Shown: positions 24,568 to 32,356 of the stretch, in pieces
Numbering within the stretch: the stretch's first letter is position 1
Layout: each line of letters begins with the position of its first letter
Assembly (NCBI RefSeq): GCF_002837185.1
Contig: NZ_KZ478016.1
Span: 1-59,578 of the forward strand
Direction of reading: 5' to 3'
From: Pseudomonas fluorescens
Lineage (GTDB): Bacteria; Pseudomonadota; Gammaproteobacteria; Pseudomonadales; Pseudomonadaceae
Length of the DNA: 59,578 nucleotides
The notes under the pieces: generated by a model
Seen by the model: only the letters and a program-made list of their open reading frames with translations
What the model was told of the DNA's origin: nothing
Database searches by the model: none
Made by a program: the position numbers and the translations under genes

Positions 24568-27480
24568 ATGAGTCCCCACGCACAGGTAATGGCTGACGAT
24601 GAAAAGGTGCGCACCCTCGAGAGTGTGCTCGGTTGCCTTTCAGGCGCGGTTGCGGCGTTGGATCGAGCCGCGCGGGTGGTAACGGGCAACCCTGCGTTTT
24701 CAAGCCTGCTGGTTAAAAACGGCGTGTGTTTTGCCGGCGGCTGCGAGTTTGTCTCACTCCTGCGTGCCGAGGACCATTGGCTTTTTTACCTCGCACTGGA
24801 GAAAGCGCGCGCAAATAATCGCGCATTTTTTGCAGCCGCGAGCGAAGGGCAGGGCGTGCTGGATGTCACCCTGACGCTGTGGCGCGACGATTATTTTATC
24901 GTTGAGGTGATTGCCCGTCAGGCCTCAGCGACGCCGCCCCCCACGACCGACAGTTACGCGCAAATCCCGCTCAGGTCGATTTTCGACGCCTCCGGCACTG
25001 GCTTGGCACTGGTGTCACTCGAGGGTCGCTGGCTGCGTGCCAACGGTGTTATCTGTACGATGCTGGGCTACAGCGAAGCACAGTTGCAACGCACTACGTT
25101 CATGGCGCTGACTCACCCGGACGACATGCAGGTCGGCAAACAACTGATCGAAGAGTTGAGGGGGGGGGCAAGGGCGGGAGCGACATTGCACAAGCGCTAT
25201 ATTCATCGCGACGGGCGGGTGCTATGGGTGCGCTTGACGGTGGGCCTGGTGCGTGATGACCAGGGGCAACCGGCCTGTTTCGTTTCTCAGCTGGAAGACA
25301 TCACCGAGAATTGGCAGCTGCGCGAAACATTGATGGGCAGCGAGCTCAAGTTCCTCACCCTGGCGGAAAACTCCCCCAATATCATTGTCCGTTACGACCG
25401 CAACCTGTTACGCACCTACGTCAATCCGACCTATCTGCGCTTGACCGGCAAGTCTTGCGAGGAGGCGATAGGCGTCAGCCCGGATGAGGACGCCAGTGAC
25501 TACCTCAACCAATTGCAACGCGTCCTGGCAACGGGCGAGACGGCACAGTTTGTCGACAGTTGGACCGTCGCACACGGTCCCGGTTACGTGAGTTGTGCAG
25601 TCAGCCTGATGGCCGAACGCAGCAACACTGGTGAGGTGGTCGGTGTGCTCTCGTTGGCCCACGACATTACCGAGCTGCGCAGGCAACAATCTTTGGAAGA
25701 TGCGCGCCTGGGCATTTTCGAAAAAATGGCGACGGGTGCCTCCCTCGAGCAAACGCTGGCATTGCTCGTGGGGTATCTGCAATTGGCCTTGCCCCATCGG
25801 ACCTGTCGCGTACAGCTGGTAGAGCCGCTTGGCACCGGCCTGGCGAAATACCGGGTGCCTGCGTCTGCATGTGCCGACGACTCATGCTGGTCCGAACCGA
25901 TCATGGACAAGCAAGGCAAGCTGCTGGGGGCTTTCGAACTGTCCCGCTCTTGCGGCTCCGGGAAGGACGACAGCGATATTCAGCCCGTCCGGCAGACCTG
26001 TCACATTGCCGCGATCGCAATTGAGCGTTGGCAATCGGAGTCGTTGCTGCGCGAGCGAGAGCGCCGATATCGGGATATTTTCGACCATAACCTGGACATG
26101 CTTCTGCTGTTGGAGGTGACACCGGCCGGCGATTTATATTGTGTCGAAGCCAACCCGGCGTTGTTACGCGCGCTGGGCAAACCCCATGAGGCGCTCATCG
26201 GCGCGACGCTGGTGTCGCTATTCGGCCGGTTGAGCGCGCAGAAACTCCAGGCGCTTTGCGAGCAGTGCAGGGTGGCCGGGCGCATGCTCGAGTCAGATGA
26301 AAGCATGCTGCTGCTCGACGAGGTTCGTAACCTGCACTTCGCCCTGGTGCCGGTGGCAGGTTCCGGACCTGCGGGCTCACGCATACTGGTGATCAGTCGC
26401 GACACCACCTTGCTGACCCGGGCGCGGCAGAAAGAGCTGGAACGCCAGCACGACATCAACACGCTGGTAGAAAACAGTCCGGATGCCGTCGCTCGGTTGA
26501 GTGCCCAAGGGGACGTGCTCTACGTCAATGCGCGGTTAAAAACCTGGGTAGGTGACGCCTGGCCGACCCTGATCGGCATGCCATTGGACGCGGTGGCGCC
26601 CCTGAATCACCAGTCCCAGCTGTTCCGTGAATTGGTTGCCCAGGTGATTCGTGAAAACCAGGCAACCGAGCAAGAGTTTCGACTCTCAGTCTTGAAGACT
26701 GCTCCCAAAGTGGTGCTGATCCACTTTGTTCCGGAGGTGGACGGCGAGCGCGTGGTCAGCGTATTGGCGGTGGGCCGGGATATTTCCAAGCTGCGGGCGG
26801 CGGAGCGGCGCCTGGCCAATTCCAATGCGCAGTTGCGCGACCTGTCGACCCGCCGCGAAACCGCACGGGAAGAGGAGCGCAAACTGATTGCCAGGGAAGT
26901 CCACGACGAGTTGGGCCAGCACCTCACCGCACTGCGCATGGGTATTTCGTTATTGCGGTATCAGTTCGGCGCCACCACGCCGGAACTCGTGCCTCAGGTG
27001 GAGCGGTTGATGGCGCTGACCGACAAGACGATTCAGGTCGTGCGTAATGTGTCCACCAGCCTGCGACCGTCCGCCTTGAACCTGGGGCTGGTCTCTGGAC
27101 TGGAATGGCTGACCACCGAATTCTCCACCTTGACCCAGGTTCCGTGTGTGCTGCACCTGCCTTCGATTCCCCTGATCCTGCCTGATACGCACATTACCGC
27201 CGCATTTCGCATCGTTCAGGAATCGCTGACCAACATTGCGCGATACGCCGCAGCGACGCAGGTCAGCGTCACCCTGACCCCGCAGGAAACCCATTGGCTG
27301 CTGGAGGTACAGGACAACGGCATGGGCTTCGAGCCGGAGGCGCTTACGCGCCAGACCCTGGGCCTGGTCGGCATGCGTGAGCGCGGCCTGATGCTGGGCG
27401 GCAAAGTCATCATTTTCAGTCATCCCGGGCAGGGCACCACGGTCCAGGCATTTATTCCGATGCACAAGGATACGTATTGA
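24568..27480 (+). CDS. Multi-PAS/GAF sensor histidine kinase (HisKA_3, NarL-partner type)
   Basis: A 970-residue kinase without membrane helices, so probably cytoplasmic. Sensory modules in order, with approximate limits: PAS-like (10-115), PAS (136-255, with LGYSEAQLQ, THPDDMQVGK and ITENWQLRE), PAS (256-380), GAF-like (386-505), PAS (510-630) and PAS (635-750). The HisKA_3 dimerisation box is REVHDELGQHLTALRMG with His779; the HATPase shows VQESLTNIARYA, DNGMGFEP and GLVGMRERGLMLGG. No heme or flavin signature could be made out. ATG 24568 follows GAGGT; a TTG 24 bases upstream is less likely. A G9 run lies in the coding region at 25160. The next gene, its regulator, overlaps the stop by one base. 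Confidence 0.9.
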   Translation: MSPHAQVMADDEKVRTLESVLGCLSGAVAALDRAARVVTGNPAFSSLLVKNGVCFAGGCEFVSLLRAEDHWLFYLALEKARANNRAFFAAASEGQGVLDVTLTLWRDDYFIVEVIARQASATPPPTTDSYAQIPLRSIFDASGTGLALVSLEGRWLRANGVICTMLGYSEAQLQRTTFMALTHPDDMQVGKQLIEELRGGARAGATLHKRYIHRDGRVLWVRLTVGLVRDDQGQPACFVSQLEDITENWQLRETLMGSELKFLTLAENSPNIIVRYDRNLLRTYVNPTYLRLTGKSCEEAIGVSPDEDASDYLNQLQRVLATGETAQFVDSWTVAHGPGYVSCAVSLMAERSNTGEVVGVLSLAHDITELRRQQSLEDARLGIFEKMATGASLEQTLALLVGYLQLALPHRTCRVQLVEPLGTGLAKYRVPASACADDSCWSEPIMDKQGKLLGAFELSRSCGSGKDDSDIQPVRQTCHIAAIAIERWQSESLLRERERRYRDIFDHNLDMLLLLEVTPAGDLYCVEANPALLRALGKPHEALIGATLVSLFGRLSAQKLQALCEQCRVAGRMLESDESMLLLDEVRNLHFALVPVAGSGPAGSRILVISRDTTLLTRARQKELERQHDINTLVENSPDAVARLSAQGDVLYVNARLKTWVGDAWPTLIGMPLDAVAPLNHQSQLFRELVAQVIRENQATEQEFRLSVLKTAPKVVLIHFVPEVDGERVVSVLAVGRDISKLRAAERRLANSNAQLRDLSTRRETAREEERKLIAREVHDELGQHLTALRMGISLLRYQFGATTPELVPQVERLMALTDKTIQVVRNVSTSLRPSALNLGLVSGLEWLTTEFSTLTQVPCVLHLPSIPLILPDTHITAAFRIVQESLTNIARYAAATQVSVTLTPQETHWLLEVQDNGMGFEPEALTRQTLGLVGMRERGLMLGGKVIIFSHPGQGTTVQAFIPMHKDTY
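25160..25168 (+). repeat. Homopolymeric G9 tract inside the kinase gene
   Basis: Nine consecutive G residues encode part of LRGGARAG between the second and third PAS units. Tracts of this length can slip during replication. A one-base change would shift the frame and remove the kinase domain. Confidence 0.6.
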
Positions 27481-28109
27481 TGATTCGCATGCTGATCGCC
27501 GATGACCACACCATCATGCGCGAAGGGCTCAAGCAGCTGTTCAGCCTGGTGGCCGATGTGCAGGTGGTGGCCGAAGCCGAGAGTGGAACGCAATTGATCG
27601 AACTGTTGCGCCGGGTCGAGATCGACCTGCTGCTGCTGGACATGAATATGCCGGGCATCAGCGGCGAGATCCTGATCGCCCGTCTGCATGCCCAGTACCC
27701 GAGTCTGCCGATCCTGGTATTGAGCATGCATAACGAAATCCACATCGCCCAACGCGCCTTGCGTGCTGGAGCACTCGGGTATCTCACCAAGGATCGCGAC
27801 CCCGAAACCTTGTTGGCCGCCATGCGGCGGGTGGTCAGTGGGCAACGTTACCTGGACGCGGGCCTGGCTGAGCAGATTGCCCTGCAAAGCAGCGGTTTGA
27901 AGCAGCAGACCTACGTCGAAAGCTTGTCCGATCGCGAATTCCAGATTCTGCGCCTGCTGGCCCACGGCCTGAGTGTCAATCGGATTGCCGAACAGCTGGT
28001 CATCAGCAACAAGACGGTCAGTACCCACAAGACGCGCTTGATGGAAAAGATGGGGTTCAGCTCTACGGCAGATATTGTGCGCTTCGCCATGACCTTGGGC
28101 ATCTCTTGA
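27480..28109 (+). CDS. NarL/FixJ-type response regulator
   Basis: A 209-residue regulator. The receiver has the acidic pair in LIADDHTIMREG, the phospho-acceptor in LLLDMNMPGISG and Lys in YLTKDRDPE. The C-terminal LuxR-type helix-turn-helix reads LSDREFQILRLLAHGLSVNRIAEQL then SNKTVSTHKTRLMEKMGF. ATG 27480 shares one base with the kinase stop (TGATG), so the two are translationally coupled and form a cognate pair. Three copies of the heptamer TAGGGAT lie just downstream, before the second chemosensory operon. NarL-family regulators bind such heptamers, so operon 2 is a natural candidate target; this is inference. Confidence 0.93.
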   Translation: MIRMLIADDHTIMREGLKQLFSLVADVQVVAEAESGTQLIELLRRVEIDLLLLDMNMPGISGEILIARLHAQYPSLPILVLSMHNEIHIAQRALRAGALGYLTKDRDPETLLAAMRRVVSGQRYLDAGLAEQIALQSSGLKQQTYVESLSDREFQILRLLAHGLSVNRIAEQLVISNKTVSTHKTRLMEKMGFSSTADIVRFAMTLGIS

Positions 28110-28123
28110 ATCGCGCAATCATG

Positions 28124-28173
28124 TAGGGATTTTCCTAGCCGGTTTCCCAGTATCCCTACCCCACAATAGGGAT
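28124..28173. promoter_or_regulatory. Three TAGGGAT heptamers before chemosensory operon 2
   Basis: TAGGGAT occurs at 28124-28130, its reverse complement ATCCCTA at 28152-28158, and TAGGGAT again at 28167-28173. The last two form a perfect inverted repeat with an 8-base spacer. The cluster is 100-150 bases before the start of the first gene of operon 2. The layout resembles binding sites of NarL-family regulators, one of which is encoded immediately upstream. Confidence 0.55.
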
Positions 28174-28272
28174 GGTCCGATGGTTGCCTTGCTATCATTG
28201 CGCCATCATTGCTCCCAGGCCGTCGAACTACCGATTCACCGGCGATGACAGGCTTCGACTGGGAGACACACC

Positions 28273-29457
28273 GTGAGTGAACAGACCCCATCCCCTGCAG
28301 TTGCCTTGACCTGGGTGCCCGTGATGATTGCCGGCCTGCTCGGCGGCATTGCGCTTGCGTACGGTGATGGTTTCAGTGCCTGGGCGTTGATCGCGGGAAT
28401 GGCCCTGTTCGCGCTGTGCACTGGCCTGGGTTGGCTGGCGGCCAGGCGTCACCGGGCACACTGTGAACGTCTGTGCCGACAGCTTCAATCGCCGGCCACC
28501 GCCTCGGCGGCGGTGGCCGTCGATGACGGCCTGGCAGACGTCTGCGCCCACGTCTTGCCCATCTGGTCCAGGCAAATCGAAGCGGCCCGTGAGATCAGCG
28601 AAACCTCGATCCTCAAACTCAGCGAACGCTTCGGCACGCTGTCATCAGACATCAGCCACAGTGTGTCCAGCCAGGGCGGGCAAGACGCTTCCCAGCGACT
28701 GGTCGACTTGCTCGAAGTTGGCCAGCGTGACCTCAACTCCATTGTGGTGGCGCTGCGTGCCGCGCTGTCCAACAAAGAAAACGAACTCAAGGAAGTCCTG
28801 CAACTGTCCGGGTTCACTGAGCAGCTCCAGCAGATGGCCAAGTTTGTCGCAGACATTGCCAGTCAAACCAACCTGCTGGCGCTCAACGCTGCCATCGAAG
28901 CGGCACGTGCAGGCGAGGCCGGGCGAGGGTTCGCGGTGGTGGCCGATGAAGTGCGCAAACTCTCAAGTATGTCCGGCGAGACTGGGCGCAAGATCAGTGA
29001 AACCGTCAGCACCGTCAACGCGGCCATTGCCCGTACGGTGCAAATGTCCCGTCACCACGCCGAACAAGACACCCTGACCCTCGCGGATTCGGAGCGTGTG
29101 GTGTCGCAGGTCATCGAACATTTTCGCAGTACCGCCCAGAGCATCGTGGGCAACAGCCATGACTTGCAGCAACAGAACGCCAATGTCGTCGGCGAAATTG
29201 CCCAGGTGCTGGTCGCCCTGCAATTCCAGGATCGCGTCAGCCAGATGCTGACGCTGATTACCGGCGACCTGCAAAAATTGCAGCAACAGCTGAGCGAGCG
29301 CCATGAGGCCAGCCTCAGCGGTCTTGCCCTCGAACCGATGCTCAGTGATCGCTGGCTGCACGAGCTTTCAACCGCCTACACCATGCCGGAGCAGCACGCC
29401 ATTCATGGCGGCAAATCGCACGACAAGGCGCAAGCCAGCGAAATCACTTTTTTCTAG
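28273..29457 (+). CDS. Short methyl-accepting chemotaxis protein, operon 2
   Basis: A 394-residue paralogue of the protein at 15651. Two adjacent membrane helices lie at about 12-30 and 34-55, then a cytoplasmic coiled coil with ALNAAIEAARAGEAGRGFAVVADEV and the C-terminal ALQFQDRVSQML segment, ending in EITFF. There is no HAMP domain and no sizeable periplasmic part. The start is GTG 28273, seven bases after GGGAG. The first genes of both operons share the helix hairpin, the LQFQDRVSQ motif and the ITFF tail, so this is a defined receptor subtype. cheY follows after 13 bases. Confidence 0.88.
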   Translation: MSEQTPSPAVALTWVPVMIAGLLGGIALAYGDGFSAWALIAGMALFALCTGLGWLAARRHRAHCERLCRQLQSPATASAAVAVDDGLADVCAHVLPIWSRQIEAAREISETSILKLSERFGTLSSDISHSVSSQGGQDASQRLVDLLEVGQRDLNSIVVALRAALSNKENELKEVLQLSGFTEQLQQMAKFVADIASQTNLLALNAAIEAARAGEAGRGFAVVADEVRKLSSMSGETGRKISETVSTVNAAIARTVQMSRHHAEQDTLTLADSERVVSQVIEHFRSTAQSIVGNSHDLQQQNANVVGEIAQVLVALQFQDRVSQMLTLITGDLQKLQQQLSERHEASLSGLALEPMLSDRWLHELSTAYTMPEQHAIHGGKSHDKAQASEITFF

Positions 29458-29470
29458 TGGAGCTTTTCCA

Positions 29471-29839
29471 ATGAGCAAAACCATTCTGATCGTCGACGAC
29501 TCGGCCTCCATCCGGCAAGTAGTGAGCATCACCCTCAAGGGGGCGGGTTACGACGTGATCGAAGGCTGCGATGGACGTGATGCGCTGAGCAAGCTGGACG
29601 GCCGCAAGATCCACCTGATTGTCAGTGATGTGAACATGCCCAACATGGACGGCTTGAGCTTCGTCAAGGCCGCCAAGCTGTTGCCGGCCTACAAATTCAC
29701 CCCGGTCATCATGCTCACCACTGAAGCCAGTGATGCGATGAAGCAGCAAGGCCAGGCCAGCGGGGCCAAGGCGTGGATGGTCAAGCCTTTTCAGCCTGCA
29801 CAAATGCTCACCGCCGTCTCCAAGTTGATCCTGCCATAG
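29471..29839 (+). CDS. cheY: CheY-type response regulator, operon 2
   Basis: A 122-residue single receiver domain. D9-D10 in LIVDDSASIRQ, D53 in SDVNMPNMDG, MLTTEAS and Lys in MVKPFQPAQM are all conserved. The longer open frame starting at 29303 runs through the preceding gene and is not used; ATG 29471 gives a protein identical in length to the operon 1 paralogue. Surface differences, for example in the loop after MLTTE, may keep the two CheY proteins specific for their own CheA. Confidence 0.93.
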   Translation: MSKTILIVDDSASIRQVVSITLKGAGYDVIEGCDGRDALSKLDGRKIHLIVSDVNMPNMDGLSFVKAAKLLPAYKFTPVIMLTTEASDAMKQQGQASGAKAWMVKPFQPAQMLTAVSKLILP

Positions 29840-29872
29840 CGATGACCAGCGAGCGCTGGCCAGGAGGTTTGC

Positions 29873-30190
29873 ATGAAAAGTAGCGTGCCGATGCTGCGCC
29901 GAATCCAGGTCATGGAAGGCCCCCTGACGATCTACACGGCCAGCGAGCAAAAAGACGTGTTGTTGTCGTTGTTTCCCCTGGCCCATGAGGTCGAGTTGGA
30001 CCTGTCCAATGTCGACGAACTGGACAGCGCCGGCCTGCAGTTGTTGATCCTGATCAAGCGCGAATCGTTCAAGGAAGGCTCGCAGCTGGTGCTGAGCAAC
30101 CCCAGCGCGGCGGTGATCGAGGCCCTGCGCCTGAGCGGCCTTGACGATTACTTCGCCAATCCCTGTTTCCCTGTATCGGCTGGAGCATGA
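29873..30190 (+). CDS. STAS-domain protein, operon 2 (phospho-site serine kept)
   Basis: A 105-residue STAS domain. It shares EGPLTIYTASEQK and LDLSNVDELDSAGLQLL with the operon 1 paralogue and has the intact D-S-A-G motif, so it could be controlled by serine phosphorylation as in SpoIIAA-type proteins. No obvious partner kinase or phosphatase (RsbW- or PP2C-like) is encoded in this window. GGAGG precedes the ATG. cheA starts 4 bases after the stop. Confidence 0.86.
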   Translation: MKSSVPMLRRIQVMEGPLTIYTASEQKDVLLSLFPLAHEVELDLSNVDELDSAGLQLLILIKRESFKEGSQLVLSNPSAAVIEALRLSGLDDYFANPCFPVSAGA

Positions 30191-30194
30191 CCCT

Positions 30195-32333
30195 ATGGCT
30201 CAGCCCATGAATATGGATGACGTGCTGCAGACGTTCATTGCCGAGAGTCGCGAGCTTCTGCTGCAAATGGAAGATGCGCTGTTGCAGATCGAGCAGTCGC
30301 CGCACGACCTGGACACCATCAACGGCCTGTTCCGTGTGGCCCACACCATCAAAGGTTCGGCCGGCCTGTTCGGCCTGATGCCGATCGTTGAGTTCACCCA
30401 CGTCGCCGAGAGCGTCCTGGATCGCGTACGCAGTCTGGAGGTGAGGGTCGACGAGGCCTTGAGCGCGCTGTTTCTCGACGCCCGCGACCACATCGGCCAA
30501 CTGATCGATCTGCTGGCCGAGGATGGCCACCTTGAGCGCCTGGGTGAACCGTTGCGGATTCAGGGCGAGCGCTTGGCCGAGCGTCTCTCGATGTATCTCG
30601 AGGCACCTGTCGCCACGCCTGCAACCGTGCCTCAAGACGCGCCGTCGGCGGCTGCCGGAGGCGTGGGGACGGGTCACTGGCACCTTTCATTGCGCTTTGG
30701 TCCGGACGTGTTGCGCAATGGCATGGACCCCCTCGCGTTCCTGCGTTACCTGGGCACCCTTGGCCAGTTGGCGCATATCGTCACTGTGTTCGACGCATTA
30801 CCGTCTTTGCTGTCGATGGACCCGGAAACCAACTACCTGGGCTTTGAAGTTGCGCTGGTCAGCGATGCCTCCCGGGAAGTCATCGACGGCGCTTTTGATT
30901 TTGTCCGGGATGACGCCTTGGTGCTGATCCTGGCGCCGCAGGCCGATGTCCAGGCGTATCGCGCGCACATCGACGCGCTACCGGAAGACAATGCGGTGCT
31001 GCTGGAGCTGTTGGTACGCTGCGCCAGCTTGACTGAGGCGCAGGTCGCACGCGTTATTCAAGAGGGAGCGCCAACACCCGTCGACGCGCTTGAAGTCGTG
31101 CAGGATTCGCAGGCCTCGGCGCCCAAGGCCGGTAAAGTCGCGGCGAACAACGAAGGCAACCTGATCCGCGTAGATGCCGCCAAGTTGGATCAACTGATCA
31201 ATCTGGTCGGTGAGCTGATCATCGCCGGTGCCGGCGCCAATCTGGTGGCGGTGCGCAGCGGGATTGGCGAGATGATCGAGGCTACCAGCCTGTTGTCGCG
31301 GCTGGTGGAGGAGGTGCGTGATTCGGCGCTGACCTTGCGCATGGTGCAGATCGGCGCGACCTTCACGCGCTTCCAGCGGGTGGTCCGGGATGTGTCCAAA
31401 GAGTTGGGCAAGGACATCGTGCTGCGCATCGGCGGTGGTGAAACCGAACTGGACAAAACAGTCGTCGAGCGCATTGGCGACCCGTTGACGCACTTGGTGC
31501 GCAACGCCATGGACCACGGCATCGAGGCGGTGTCGACCCGCCTGCAACGCGGTAAACCGGCCCAGGGCACGGTACGCCTGAATGCCTACCATGAATCCGG
31601 CAGCATCGTGATCGAGGTGTCGGACGACGGCGGTGGCCTGGCCAAGCACAAAATCCTCGCCAAGGCCCGCGAGCGTGGCCTGGTCGCGGAGGGCCAGGTA
31701 CCGGCCGACAAAGACATCCTGAACCTGATCTTCGAACCCGGTTTCTCCACCGCCGACCAGGTCAGCAACCTGTCCGGGCGCGGCGTCGGCATGGACGTGG
31801 TCAAGCGCAATATCACCGCATTGCGCGGCAGCGTGAGCCTTGAGAGCGAAGAGGGGCAGGGCACCACGGTCCGTATTCGTTTGCCGCTGACCCTGGCCAT
31901 TATCGACGGTTTTCTGATCGGCGTCGGCAAGGCCTCTTATGTCATCCCGCTGAACATGGTGGAGGAGTGTATCGAGCTGGCGCCTGGACAGGGCGCCGAA
32001 TCCGGCTTCCTGGACCTGCGCGGCGATGTGCTGCCGATCCTGCGGCTGCGGGACATGTTTGCCGTGCAAGAACCGGGTGGTAACCGAGAAAACGTCGTTG
32101 TCGTGCACTACGCCGGCCTGCGTGCCGGCCTGGTGGTCGATCGCTTGCAGGGGGAGTTTCAAACCGTGATCAAGCCCTTGGGCAAAGTCTTTGGAGAGGC
32201 CCATGGATTGGGCGGCTTCACTATCCTCGGGAGCGGGGCCGTGGCCCTGATCCTGGATATTCCCAATTTGTTGGGACTCGTCGCCAAGGAAGCCACCCAC
32301 CGTTCGATCCCACGTCCTTTATCGACTCAATAA
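30195..32333 (+). CDS. cheA: Chemotaxis histidine kinase CheA, operon 2
   Basis: A 712-residue CheA. Hpt with His50 in VAHTIKGSAGLFGL; a P2-like region with WHLSLRFGPDVLRNGMDPLAFL; dimerisation helices from VDAAKLDQLINLVGEL; HATPase with LVRNAMDHGIE, SDDGGGLA and GRGVGMDVVKRN; then a C-terminal CheW-like domain. ATG 30195 has a TGGAG site 9 bases upstream; ATG codons at 30207 and 30213 are possible alternatives. All catalytic motifs are intact, so both CheA copies should be active. Low similarity in the P2-like linker is where specificity for the cognate CheY is expected. Confidence 0.94.
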   Translation: MAQPMNMDDVLQTFIAESRELLLQMEDALLQIEQSPHDLDTINGLFRVAHTIKGSAGLFGLMPIVEFTHVAESVLDRVRSLEVRVDEALSALFLDARDHIGQLIDLLAEDGHLERLGEPLRIQGERLAERLSMYLEAPVATPATVPQDAPSAAAGGVGTGHWHLSLRFGPDVLRNGMDPLAFLRYLGTLGQLAHIVTVFDALPSLLSMDPETNYLGFEVALVSDASREVIDGAFDFVRDDALVLILAPQADVQAYRAHIDALPEDNAVLLELLVRCASLTEAQVARVIQEGAPTPVDALEVVQDSQASAPKAGKVAANNEGNLIRVDAAKLDQLINLVGELIIAGAGANLVAVRSGIGEMIEATSLLSRLVEEVRDSALTLRMVQIGATFTRFQRVVRDVSKELGKDIVLRIGGGETELDKTVVERIGDPLTHLVRNAMDHGIEAVSTRLQRGKPAQGTVRLNAYHESGSIVIEVSDDGGGLAKHKILAKARERGLVAEGQVPADKDILNLIFEPGFSTADQVSNLSGRGVGMDVVKRNITALRGSVSLESEEGQGTTVRIRLPLTLAIIDGFLIGVGKASYVIPLNMVEECIELAPGQGAESGFLDLRGDVLPILRLRDMFAVQEPGGNRENVVVVHYAGLRAGLVVDRLQGEFQTVIKPLGKVFGEAHGLGGFTILGSGAVALILDIPNLLGLVAKEATHRSIPRPLSTQ

Positions 32334-32356
32334 AGCGTCATCAGGAGTTCCTCGCC

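Noticed and set aside
29303..29470. N-terminal extension of the second CheY
   Set aside because: It would overlap the 3' end of the short MCP gene. The internal ATG gives the same 122 residues as the operon 1 paralogue.
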